NCBI RefSeq assembly: GCF_010093535.1
Contig: NW_022985162.1
Coordinates: 186,001-250,000 of the forward strand
Direction of reading: 5' to 3'
Source: Lindgomyces ingoldianus
Taxonomy: Eukaryota > Ascomycota > Dothideomycetes > Pleosporales > Lindgomycetaceae
DNA length: 64,000 bases
Of the stretch, positions 44,988 to 55,928 are shown piece after piece. Position 1 is the stretch's first letter; each line of letters starts with the position of its first letter. Made by a program: the position numbers and the translations under genes. A model generated the notes under the pieces. The model was given only the letters and a program-made list of their open reading frames with translations, had not been told where the DNA came from and ran no database searches.

Positions 44988-47856
44988 TCATGCAAATCTC
45001 ACCTCGGAGAACAAGCTCGCTCTGACTTGCATCAAAGCCACGACCTCGAGTACAAATTCTTGCAAGATAACCACATTCGTAATAATATGGCCTAGACTCG
45101 CTTCCCTGATATCATCCTTCATCTCAGCCTCCATGTCACCGCCTTCAACCGGCTCTTTAGGTGGCGGCTGATACTTTGACAACATGACTTCTACGGTCTG
45201 TGAATCTGCTGGTTGACGGAAGCGTATGCGCCGTTTGAGCACATCCGAATTCGCGACTTCAGCTAGATTGCTAAAGACATCTGCCATGAGGGTGGACTGA
45301 CGGTTGGCAGCTCGCGGTGCAGGTAACGGCGACATCCCACGTGAAGGCGATCCAACTAACGTCTGCCCTCCGAACTTCGACGGCGCCGGAGAGGCAGTAG
45401 GCGTGTGTCTGAGATCAAGACCTTCCTTCCTTCCTCTTGGGGACTGGGTCCGCGATGGGGTGCCTGCGCTCTCAAGCACATGTTTCGGGACCTGTGGGGT
45501 CCACGATCCAGCAGGCAACTCTGTAGAGGGGCGAGTTGATTTGATCTGTGGAGTTGACTTGATAGCTTCGGAAATTTCTTCATGGACGTGGAATGCTTGC
45601 TTTCGGTTCGTGACATGTTCATCAAAATCTTGGATGTCGGCGCGGAGGGCTTCGACTTGGCCTTGGAGCGATTGTAGGCAAGCGAGCAAGGGAGGTGTAG
45701 CAGAAGAATTCCATCTCGGCTGTCGGTTTGCTTTCCACATATCTCGCAGATTCTCAGTCGAGAATTCTTCGGGCACTGGCTCGGCAGCCTGGAAGTGGTA
45801 ATTGGAGGGCTCAACCGAAATCCAGCCTTCCAGTCTGAGTTGGGAGCAAGCACCAAGGGTGATGATAGTTTCTGTGAGTCCCAGGTTGGTTTCGACGTCA
45901 TTCGTCAAAAACCGCAGTAGTAGATCAAGGAGTGACCTAAATAGCGGATCTTCAGGAATAAGGTAGTGCGGTCCAACATCTCGAGGACTTATTTCTGACT
46001 CAAAAAATTCTAGCCTGTGAGAAGGCGAGACTGGCAAGGCGAGAGCTTTGAGGGAACACGGATGACTCTCGAGCAAGCTCATCTTATCTTTTAAATGACT
46101 GTTATATGCGTCATCTACGCCAGCTTCACCTGCAAGACCGACAGCTAGGCTAAGATATGTCGCCAGCTCGGTATTTAACGCACCAACGGTTCGATTGGGT
46201 TCTTTGTGGTGAGCGTCGATGATTTTGATTAGGGATCCAAGCGCGTAACCGTGATTCTTGCCGAGAATGACGGTGGTGAGTTTTAGCGCTGCGATCACGG
46301 TCTGGGGATTCCGCGATTCCGTGCTACTCAAAACGAGGTCGACTAAGTTGAATAGCGAGGGGTTCATGCGGTCATCTTCTTTTTCTGGCGCACCGAGCAG
46401 CATTAGAGATTGTCGCCGTTTGATGGCTGCTGGGGATCGAGGAGTACGCGGAGAGGAAGGTGTGTAATCTGGGAGTGCAAGAAGATAGTGAAGGATCATA
46501 TGGACAAGCTCGGGGTGGTCTAGCGCATCGAGTATGCGCCGTAGATATGTAAGGACCGCCACAGCAGAGCCACCGTCGACGTCAGAAGACTCCAATAGCG
46601 AGGGATACCTGTCATGAGCTCAGCACTGAGTAACGGTACACGGATAAGATAGGAATTTTAACTAACAGTAATTGTTGAAGAAATAGAACTTGGAAGTGGT
46701 CTATCAAGGTGTGTCGGACTTCGGTCGATCCGCAATGCTCAAGCACATCTTGCCAGAAAGTGAGGTAGGAAAGGAAGGTCTCTAGGTGAACCTGAAAGTC
46801 AGGGGAGAAGAGACTATCGGCTTGTGGGTTTGATTGCATCTCCACATAGTCCGAGAGGCTCAGTATCAGGGGCAGGTCTTTCCGCGGGTGCAGGATAGAC
46901 AACTTTCTAGGAATCGTGAGTGAAAGGGCTGAGAACGGGGGTTTAGTGCCAGACCTGCTGAGCTGACTATATAGCGCTCCAAGGCCGGTAGCCATGAGCG
47001 TTGGAAGATCACTGTTCACTATCCATTGCTCCAAGGCATGCGATTTCGATGAAGAATCGAATATGTAGAGCAGTCCGGTCCTTGCAAAATCTCCAATGCG
47101 ACCTTCATGATGTACGTGGTCGATGAGCTGGTAGCACAGTGGGAAGTCCTCCTTCTGCGTTATGCCCGCAAAGTCTACCTTTTGATTTACGAGGCGACCG
47201 TTTGAATCCGCAGCATGGGTCGTGAACCAGACGGGCAGTATCTCCGGCTGCAACCTGATCTTTGCCGCGATGCCAAATAGCAGCTCCACGATGTCAGCTT
47301 CTATGTCCTCGCCAACACCCATGCTCCCTGCGCCAATTGTTCGACCGATGAAGTTCATGAGGGATGCGGCGAATACATCATTTTCGAGAAAGTCCTCCTC
47401 CTCGCTGTCGATGAGCGCTGCGTAGAAGCCGACTCCGTCCCTGACCACGTGCTCATCGTGCGACGTCGCTGCAATCTTAGAGACTGCCGTATAGATTTGC
47501 TGGGAGGCCGCGAAGTTGAGGCAGAGGTGAGGCGCCGGGGATCGCGACTCATCGTTCAAGGTCGTGGTGAGGAACTGGAAACCGCGAGAGATGTCTCCAC
47601 AGGCCTCCCCATCGTTCGAGAGGGAGTGTGTCTTGTGCCATATTTGCTGTGCCCGAAGTTAGCACAAATCTCCTCTTCTATGCAAGGCATTCGCACCAAT
47701 ATCTGGTTGTATTTCTGTTTGAAGCGTACCAGACGCTGTTGGGGGTTGTTGGTGGCGGCCTGCTTCTTCTGGGACCCGCCGAGCAATCTCGTCCACTATA
47801 CACCAAGTCAGCTTGACATGTTTCCTTTTGCGCGCGCGATATCATACAAAGTCCAT
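44988..47856 (-). CDS. FHF complex subunit, HOOK-interacting protein (FHIP/RAI16 family)
   Basis: Four exons: 47856..47848, 47795..47697, 47646..46667 and 46608..44988, encoding 902 residues. The first exon codes only Met-Asp-Phe. The N-terminus MDFWTRLLGGSQKK, then QRLVRFKQKYNQIL and TTTLNDESRSPAPH, is typical of fungal FAM160/RAI16-like proteins. An alpha-helical core follows (for example SSDVDGGSAVAVLTYLRRIL and LDHPELVHMILHYLL). A disordered Ser/Pro region precedes a short conserved end EFVLEVVALMQVRASLF. In Aspergillus, FhipA with Hook and FTS links early endosomes to dynein for transport along hyphae, and this is the inferred role. Splice junctions restore the family sequence at each joint. 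Confidence 0.92.
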
Positions 47857-48974
47857 GCCGACTACGGATCGCCCATCATTCGGGCGGGGTCTCGTTGCGG
47901 AATGAGATGCGGTCGACGCGTTTGTCGGGTCTGCGGAGGTGGTGCGGACCCCCGAAACATGCTGTGTTCCAAGATGGGGAGTCACGATTGGTAGCGCATT
48001 CTCGAGGGCACAACAGAACAGAATTATTTAGTAATGTTTTGAAATATTAGGGACAGGAAATAGTCTGTTGGTATATTCTAATGTCAACTCCTATCCAACA
48101 CGAACCGGCGTGCGGAACGCACCCACTTCCTATTAGTGTAACATCTTCCATAGTTGCCAGAAGGAGAGTCCAGCAGGCAAAAGACAGCTCAATACGAGAA
48201 TCGGTGTCCGCGAAGGATGTTAAAATTACGACCGTGGACCAACTTTGCTATCGAATTTCCGTCTACGCGAAATGCAAGCTTGATACTTGCATCATGTGTC
48301 TACTGCTCCCTCTGCTTGCAATTAATACACAAATTACATTCCTCGAGCTAGCGCATCATTGGCTACTCCTCTGAAAAGTATTATTGCCCTGTGTTGCTCG
48401 TGGCGCGAGTTTTAGTATTTAGTCGTTGAGCAGGCCTGACTGAGCGATTTAAAACACTAAGTTACTTAAACTACCTTTGTACTGCATCATCACTAACATT
48501 GTAACTGATACCTTGACCTTGTCCGCGGTACACTGCCACAGTAGCGTACAGCCGACAGGCTGAGCCTACCCGGACTATTGTAGAACCAGAGCGAGTGCCA
48601 GCAGCCTATTTTGAAACGCTCCATTACTACATTTTGGCAAGGCTCGTGCAGAAACCACAAGAACTCCAGCCAGGTCACTAACACTTGCATTGTTAGTGAA
48701 TTCTACACATTGCCAGTCGAATAACGTGGGTTTCGAACAAGAGATGAGAGTCCAGGTTGTGCGTTGCTAAAATTAATAACCTTAAACAAGAGACTCTGGG
48801 AATCACATATTTCCATACCGGATGTGAACCCCCACCGCCGCCACCACCTCATCATCTCGAAGCTGGACCGTCACACATTGAACAACCCAGGAACGGTGTC
48901 ACAGCTCTGCGGACCCATGCGCATGCCGTTGTAGTTATATCGCTACACTTGCCCCTTTTGATAAGCATTGCATC
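47857..48974. other. intergenic, no gene recognised
   Basis: Contains the FHIP promoter and then about 1 kb of AT-rich sequence with no supported frame. Confidence 0.35.
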
Positions 48975-49438
48975 ATGGATAGTCTTTCCAGCGCGGCAAG
49001 CGTCATTGCTATCATTGACATATCCGCTAAAATTACCTTGCTCTATTTCAAGTATTCAGTCGCCGTGAAGGATGCGAAGAAGGACATTGAATGCAGTAAA
49101 AGGACAATTGCTCATATCACGGGCCTTGTTAAGAAGATCAAGCAGCTATCGGACGGACGAGACAAAGCACGGCTTTCTACCACTTGCGGGTTATCTGGGT
49201 CACTCAAGGGATATTTTCAAGGGCTAAAAGAGGTAAAGGAACAGCTAGAGCCGGGGGAGTGTCACAAAGCCATGAGCCGGCTCGGACCGGGCACTCTTAA
49301 GATGGTCATTTACGAGCAAGCAGGTCGAAAATATCGTTTCTGGACTAGAAAGATACGAGCAGACCTTTGCCCTCCGCTCCAAGTTGATTAGAACGGAATC
49401 TAAAATAGCAAGCCTCAATCGCTGTAATTATCTAGTAT
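48975..49438 (+). pseudogene. decayed N-terminal fragment of a fungal STAND/NLR gene
   Basis: The frame from ATG 48975 begins MDSLSSAASVIAIIDISAKI, the usual start of the helical N-terminal domain (PF17111-like) of fungal STAND proteins. It runs through AVKDAKKDIECSKRTIAHIT to HKAMSRLGPGTLK. From about 49295 the family sequence continues in another frame (RWSFTSKQVENIVSGLERYE). It then appears to return to the first frame just before TAG 49389-49391, where relatives have Gln. Two frame changes and a stop consistent with CAG to TAG indicate a dead gene. No NACHT or NB-ARC domain follows. A short protein from the intact first ~105 codons cannot be excluded. Confidence 0.7.
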
Positions 49439-49905
49439 AAATTCCACAATATATATAAAGATAAGCTAATCTAAAAGTATATAGCATGTATATTCCTATA
49501 ACGTCGTGTTGGTATGTTTGAGGTGGTGAAGAAGACAGGGTGGATGGACGTTATGTGGATAGCTTGTCGTGCGGGTGATAGACAATGCAAGTATCGAGCT
49601 CACATTTTGCACACACACAAGAATCAGGTATTTAAGCAGCTCAACAATCCTAATTTTGAGTTGACTGAACAGATAGAGTCTAATTTTGCTGCCAAAAATT
49701 ATTCTACATATTAGCCTCCCCTTCCAGAAGCTATGAAAAATGGTGTGCGCAAAGTAGGTTGGGGGTTTCTTGGTACCAGGGCCCTGTCTGGTCTAGGATC
49801 GGGGTTACTACACAGCATAATTAGGAAAGAAACTCATAGGCATTAAAAGGTAAAAGTTCACTGCCCCGACGAATCTCGACCTCTCTCGCACATCTGCACT
49901 GAAAT
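49439..49905. other. AT-rich intergenic region
   Basis: No nucleotide-binding domain or other continuation of the NLR fragment was found here; only short frames. Confidence 0.4.
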
Positions 49906-50823
49906 CTACGACTTCTTGCCATTCAAATGCCATTCCATGAGCTTCTGGAAGACTCCCTTGCCACCTGTCTCAATCACATCGCCGTGGCAGGGGATGATTC
50001 GATCGAAATCCCACTTGTCGATCTTGGAGACTGAGGCGCCATAGCCAGCCCTATCCCCGCTACTAATAGCATACCAGATGAAGCGCTTCTGCCCATTTCC
50101 GGTCGTACTTGTGAGGGAGCCGAACAGCTTCGTTAAAATCCCGGTTGCTGCGCTGACGCCTGTCTTGCTAAATTGCTCAGTGGCGGGGTAGTTGAATATC
50201 AAATCCGCCTGTATAAGCGTCTTCGTTGGTTTGTGGTTGAATACAAGCTCCTTGTTCGGGTGCGCATAAACATATTCGTACTCGAATTCAGCGTCGAATT
50301 CAGGATCGATTGACGGGAGTGGCTGCTTTGCTTTAAAGATATAGCTGAATGGCACATTCTCATTTTTCTGCTTTGTACGTTTCTCGGGGAGCCCCTCAGG
50401 ACCGATGACTTTTGCAGAGGGGTAGGCGGCGTGCCATGGGCCGAGGAATATGTGATGCTGGTTGTGTTAGCTACGTTACTACTGTACATGAGAAAAAGTA
50501 TGCGATTGAGCGTGCTTACTTCGGCATCTAAGGCAGTAATGTACTTCACTTCTCCCAATTTTTCAACTGTAGCTTTCACTTCATCCGTCAATGAGGTAGG
50601 TGAGAAGACCGCCAGAGCTCCGGATCGTAGGCGCACTGTCAATACTGTCAGCACTTAGAATTCGGCTTGATTCTAGAATTCTCCCACCAACAGTTCCTCT
50701 TCCACCAACCTTTATCTTACCAAACCGCAGGAATGGAGATGAAAAGGTCGTGATCGCGTTGGGCACAACTTCTCGGATGACCATAACTTTGGCCGGATCA
50801 TACGGAACTAAGTTGGACGACAT
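49906..50823 (-). CDS. DUF4336 protein (metallo-beta-lactamase-like fold)
   Basis: Three exons: 50823..50688, 50635..50520 and 50457..49906, encoding 267 residues. Landmarks are the start MSSNLVPYDPAKVMVIREV, FGKIKVGGRGTVVRLRSG, GALAVFSPTSLTDEVKATV and ALDAEHHIFLGPWHAAYPSA across exon joints. The end is FDRIIPCHGDVIETGGKG. The HHIFLGPWH and PCHGD pieces sit where metallo-beta-lactamase-fold proteins bind metal, but the canonical HxHxDH motif is not present. The family is widespread in fungi and bacteria with no assigned reaction. Probably cytosolic, with no targeting signal visible. Confidence 0.87.
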
Positions 50824-51678
50824 GCCGGAGCTGTACTCAGGTGAATCTGAGGGGGAGGGGAGATGAGGGGAGTGTTTTTCTTTTCTCGAAATTCCAGAAA
50901 GTAGATCTAAGACGTCAAGCTTGGAATTTAACGGAAGCCCAAAGGAACAATGACGTATTGGCAGAAGTGTGCGGGTATCTCGATTTCTGTTTAAACAATT
51001 TTTTGGATGGGAGAACACTCCGTTTAAATGCTTCACATTCTTCGGCCGAATCTACATACATATCCTCGTTTGCTTCGGCCTTGAGTTTTATGTGTTGTTG
51101 TGAAAGGATCGCTGTGCTGGAGAAATCAAATACTTTGACCGAGGCTTGATCAATGGTGTTTGATTCGACACCCTAATGCATTGTCAGCACCCAACCCAGG
51201 CACATCATCCAGTCAGCCTGTCGCAAGTGAGCGGAAACTATGTGGTCAAAGCTCGATGAAATTCAAATATCTATTTGAGCTCCGCAGATAGCTTGTGATG
51301 AAGAAGGAAACTACTTTTGTCGGTAAGTTATGATGATTAATTCAGCCACAATCGTTCCTTCACGTATCATGACTTCCAGGCTACATATTGCGCACCAACA
51401 GCCTTGTGTCCGTACTCCGTCCCTAGAGCATTTTTGTCCGTCACGAAGGCGGAACTCATCATCCAAGCCCTCCAATCCCGGACCCGAGGAAACGCATGCA
51501 TAGGCATGGTAGATGAGACATACGCAGTAGTCGGCGACTTGAGGGAGCCCGTGTGTGACGCGATGAAGCCCAGTCTTTATGCTGCAACAGCGACCAAGGC
51601 CAAGTTCGACGTCTTGTACTACTGTCCGGGTGCTTTGATGAAAGCGTGATTCTGGCAAACGATTCTTGTATGCACCCG
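50824..51678. other. intergenic with an uncertain short frame
   Basis: A plus-strand frame ending at 51649 (81 codons from ATG 51404) looks composition-wise like coding sequence. It can be joined to an upstream GTAAGT...CAG intron at about 51321-51380, but the joined frame fails, so no gene is called. Confidence 0.35.
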
Positions 51679-52671
51679 TCACCTGGCATTTTCGGCACTA
51701 AGCTCAGCCATCAAGCCTCCGACATCCCTCTTCTTCGCGTCCTCGTTGAGCCTCTTCTGAATAAATGCACTCATGTCCTTGACCTTCCCAAGAGCTACGT
51801 TTATATAATTTAAAATGGCAAGCGGATCGACCGTTGCTCCTCCGTATTTGGCGACCTGGCACACCTCTCCGTGCCTATTCATCGTGACAATCACTTCTCC
51901 TTGTCGGACCTGCTCTTCTGCAAGATTTGCATCTACCAGGAAGATCTCTCCATCTTCGTAGTATGAGAAGGTTACGCAAAGCGGTTGGTGAAGGATTGAC
52001 AAGGGTATAGGTTCCCGCTCCCGGACACTGAGCACGGTTGCCTTCTCGCCTTCTACTAGGACATCTGGTCTACGGAAATGTTGTAATGCAGCCATGACAG
52101 CGATACATGATGCATCAATTAGCCCTCCATCATGATCTACAATATGGACGTCGGCTCGAAGCGCGAAGCACTTGATACCGGCAATAATACAGAGAGATTC
52201 GGTGTCGAGGGCGTTCGAACGTCGTATTGCTTTCTCAAGAATGCGGGAAAGGATGACTTCGGCATCTGTGGGTCTGTATGCTCAGTTAGGTGCTTCTGGT
52301 GAAGCACAGTTGGGGAGAAGTCAAGGAAGTCGTACCGGCCGACCTCGAAGGCTGGCGACGCCATTGGAGAGAATTCGGTAATGATCTGGAAGATGCCATC
52401 AAACTTGCGCTCTGGAAGCGGTGTAGTCACATCAACAGAAATTCTCGCAATAACCCTAGTATATTGTTAGCGAAGCATCTGCATAGTCTTGAAGCGCTTT
52501 CACTGACCTCGTTTTTCCGAGCTGGACATCTACGACGCCATACTCCTCTCCAAAGGATAGCTCTAGAGGGCGAAATGCATCGAAAGCGCGTCCATCGAGC
52601 CGAATGTTCTCTTGGAGGGCCTGTCGGATGAACTCGCGCTCGTTGACCGAAATTTCGGCTTCTCGAGGCAT
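51679..52671 (-). CDS. RRP45: exosome core subunit Rrp45
   Basis: Three exons: 52671..52508, 52455..52336 and 52273..51679, encoding 292 residues. The N-terminus MPREAEISVNEREFIRQAL and IRLDGRAFDAFRPLELSFG is that of the RNase PH-like exosome subunit Rrp45 (PM/Scl-75). Exon 2 continues VIARISVDVTTPLPERKFDG. The RNase PH second domain includes FALRADVHIVDHDGGLIDA and PLCVTFSYYEDGEIFLVDA. Rrp45 is a structural, catalytically inactive member of the six-subunit ring that threads RNA to Rrp44/Rrp6 in nucleus and cytoplasm. It is head to head with CWC15. Confidence 0.95.
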
Positions 52672-52894
52672 TGTGGGACTAAAAAACTAAGGATCAATTT
52701 GAGTCGTATGGAACACGAGGATCAAAGCCTTGCGTTTCCTGGAAATGCGGCGGAGTCGGAGAAACATCATCGCCGGCCTTGGCACTTGGCATATATTTCC
52801 CAAGCTTCGACCAGTATCTCAGATAATCTCTTCGTCAATCCAATAATCACATCGTTCACTCCCTCTCGAGAAATCTCCAAACCTTGCTAGCAAC
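52672..52894. promoter_or_regulatory. bidirectional promoter of RRP45 and CWC15
   Basis: Only 223 bp separate the two starts. A CCAAT box lies at 52840-52844, 50 bp upstream of the CWC15 ATG. Confidence 0.5.
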
Positions 52895-53869
52895 ATGACC
52901 ACCGCTCATAGGCCAACTTTTGACCCCGTAAGCTCCCCTAACTCAATTAAATATCTAGCTGAAATGTACACAACTAATGAGGATGTAGGCTAGAGGTAAG
53001 GAAGCCGCGCGCGGCCCTGCCTATCACCAGCGCCTTCTTCCCGCTCACACGTATCTCAAACTAAGGTAATAACCTATCCGACGTCCCCAACGAACGACAA
53101 TTAATATAGTCGCAGGCAGACGGGGCAAGGAGGCGATGCGGACAAGCACAACCAACGTGATCTCCGGGCGGAGCTTCTCGAGGCCGAACGTAGATATTAT
53201 GCGAAGAAGAATGGCACTCCGCTACCGCCACTTGAGGCGAATTCCACCACAGATGGTGCCTCGGGCGAGAAACGCTTACATGAGGCGCTCGAAGAAGACT
53301 TAAGTGACTCAGAAGAAGCTAGGGAGAAGCGGAGGCGCATAGCAGTCATCGAACAATATTACGAAGTCGATAAGAGCGACAGCGAGAGTAGTGAGAGCAG
53401 TGAAAGTGAGGATGAAGAGGAGGAGACAACTGCTCTCATGCGTGAGCTCGAAAAGATCAAGAAGGAGCGCGCCGAGAAGAAGGCGAAGGAGGTAATGATT
53501 GAAGCCCTCGGAAATCTGACGGCGCTAACTTTGTGTCAGGATGCCGAACGTGCAGAGAAAGAGCAAGAAGACCGCGAAATAAACATTGCGAAAGGCAATC
53601 CACTCCTAAACCCACATGACTTCACCATGAAGCGACGGTATGTCGCCCTCCTCCCATTTAACAAAATTTGGCTAATGATAGGCATAGTTGGGATGATGAT
53701 GTCGTGTTCAAAAACCAAGCTCGTGGCACCGAAGACAAGAAGAATAAACGGAAAGAATATGTCAACGACATGCTGCGTTCGGACTTTCATAAGAAGTTCA
53801 TGGTATGATCTCATAGCTGGCACAATTTACATAAACTAACGATCGGCGTAGGCTCGGTATATGAAGTGA
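52895..53869 (+). CDS. CWC15: spliceosomal protein Cwc15 (Cwf15)
   Basis: Six exons: 52895..52927, 52989..53065, 53116..53491, 53540..53637, 53682..53802 and 53852..53869, encoding 240 residues. The start [20 protein letters not shown] and exon joints giving HTYLKLRQTGQGG are diagnostic. The middle has an acidic run ([17 protein letters not shown]) and a charged coiled coil around [15 protein letters not shown]. The end [15 protein letters not shown], then [17 protein letters not shown], is the most conserved part of the family. Cwc15 belongs to the Prp19/NTC-related core of the catalytic spliceosome. Its own gene is unusually intron-rich for this window, with five introns of about 44-61 nt. 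Confidence 0.95.
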
Positions 53870-54834
53870 ATTCAAATATGCTTTGAACTCCATTTCACAT
53901 CTTAGATTCACAGAAAGAGCCCGTTGATGGCAAGATATTCCATGAACGCGCCAAATTTTCGATCAAAGTACCCCACCTAGCGTGCACTATGCCACGCTCT
54001 TAGAGTGTACTTCGAGTGAGAGGACTGCGGCCGATATGGGAGGCTAAAGATCTGCGGTAGGGTAGATTTTCCCGATGATATCAATCCCGAATAATGGCAT
54101 TCTCACCCTGCATCTCTGGCGTAGGTGGTACCTTGGTGTTAGGGATTTTTTCGACCTCAAGTGGTTTGAACTGGATAACGTGGGATACCCCAGAGTTTAG
54201 AGGGGTGGGAGAATGAGTGGCGCAGGTAAGGTCTTATCTCGATCAGCAACACTTAACCCGTTGGGGCTCAAACCCCATCACCTCAACCACAACTCAAACC
54301 AATCATATTAATTTGTTCGAAATTTGAAGTAAATCTTTGACGCCCCATACTGTTAGTGTCACTTTTGCACTCGTAAATCTGTAATTCTACAGTCTTGTGG
54401 AGTTGGAAATTAATACTTAACAAACATTGTTCAGAAAGGTACAGTTCCTCCAAGACGGCTTTTCGCCTACGTCCTTGCTTCCTTTAGCTAGGGCTCTATT
54501 TCTACTCGAGGGTACAAGGCTTTGCCAACTAAGTTTCATTCCCACCAAGGCGAACTGGAACCCGTGTCCGCAAGGGACTGGCGATGATCTACGTGGGAGC
54601 GCCAACTTTATCAAGCCGTGTGACGACATACGACTTGAACTTATTCATTGTCGCTACTTGTCTGCTTTAGGATGTCTAATAATCTATGATGGAAGTAATA
54701 CAAATACGAGGGTCCCTTTTCTATGCGCAATCCTCGCTGGATCTTCAATCTATGCTCAAAACATCACAAGTCTTTCTTCCTCTAGTCTTCATCCATATTT
54801 CTGAAGTGAATGTTATCTCCTTCTCTAAATCGCA
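53870..54834. other. intergenic, no gene recognised
   Basis: Contains the CWC15 3' flank and the promoter of the glycine-rich repeat gene. Frames here are short and without domain character. Confidence 0.35.
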
Positions 54835-55367
54835 ATGTCAGACACATATGGCAGCGGTACGGTTGGTGGCGTAGGCTTCGGCAACAAGATGTCTGCGGAC
54901 CCTGACCCAAACCACCCAGAGCTTTCTGAACAACACACCACTACCCGCTTCGGCCGCAACGATTTCCACGCCTACTCTGGTGGCCACGAAACCTACGGCT
55001 CCGGTGCCGTTGGTGGTGCGGGATTCGGCAACAAGACAGCTCCCGAGAGTGAAGACTATGACAACAGCAATATCAGGTTTGGCAGTCATGGAGAAACGAA
55101 GCCGTATAGTGGACATACGGAACATGGGAGTGGGACGACGGGCGGGGCTGGGTATGGGAATAAGACAGGGGTTTTTAAGACGAGGAATGGTAGGTTTTTT
55201 ACTTTGCGTAGCTCCTTAGAGATAGGGGTTTAAACTAATGATGTGTAGATTCGACGCTAGGCAAGTTGATGGAGAAGGTTGGACACGTTACGCATAATGA
55301 GAATCTGGCGGAGAAGGGGCGCGCGAAGAGAGAGGTGCAAGGGTTTGGACAAAGCGAGGAAATGTGA
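54835..55367 (+). CDS. glycine-rich repeat protein, stress/dehydrin-like
   Basis: Two exons: 54835..55189 and 55249..55367, encoding 157 residues. The protein starts MSDTYGSGTVGGVGFGNK and contains three imperfect repeats of YGSGxxGGxGFGNK at residues ~5-19, ~60-74 and ~98-112, separated by polar spacers. The last exon gives a charged helix (GKLMEKVGHVTHNENLAEKG) resembling CsbD-like or dehydrin-like tails. It is highly hydrophilic, with no cysteine, signal or membrane segment. Such proteins in fungi are generally intrinsically disordered and induced by drying or cold; that role is an inference here. The intron joint (AATG/AT) keeps the frame. Confidence 0.75.
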
Positions 55368-55928
55368 GCAGGCTCTGGAGAACATCTTCGGCTAGTGCTT
55401 GGAACCTTCAGTTTGCATTGTTCGAGAAACTACCTCTATATTATACTAAAATGAATCAGTGAAGTGTTTGACACTTGCTGATATAGCTAGCTCTATGTAT
55501 TTGGTCGCTCATTGTCCTTTCCTTCATACTATCACGCTGGTACAAAGTCTTTTGCAATGGACACCATCCTTTCCAACCAACTCTTAGTCTTGGCAGCCTA
55601 TTCGAAGATCCCCCTCAAAACCTTCATCGTTGGAAAGATGACGACGGTGTTGCAGGACCATCGAATCGCCCACCAATCATATTTGCTCACTTCTCTTATT
55701 GGTCCGCGCAGAGCGAGATCACATGCACTCGTATTCAGCCCAATGTGCCTGAATCGCGACCATTAAATCTTAATCCAGCCGCTGCACCAGGAACCCCTGA
55801 CAACGGACTTTTGAGACCCTGTGCCACACCCAGCACGACCTATTCCCCAGCTTAGTGCACATTTTCATTCCCTCCACCTCCACCTCCTCTCCCACTTCCT
55901 CAATGCCTCCAGGGCTCACACGACCACC
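55368..55928. other. intergenic, upstream of the membrane-anchored gene
   Basis: No additional gene was recognised. The last 100 bp form a C-rich leader before ATG 55929. Confidence 0.4.

Noticed and set aside
51321..51649. Possible two-exon plus-strand small gene with a GTAAGT...CCAG intron
   Set aside because: The coding-like frame (81 codons) cannot be joined to the upstream exon in phase without a stop, and no homologue is recognised.
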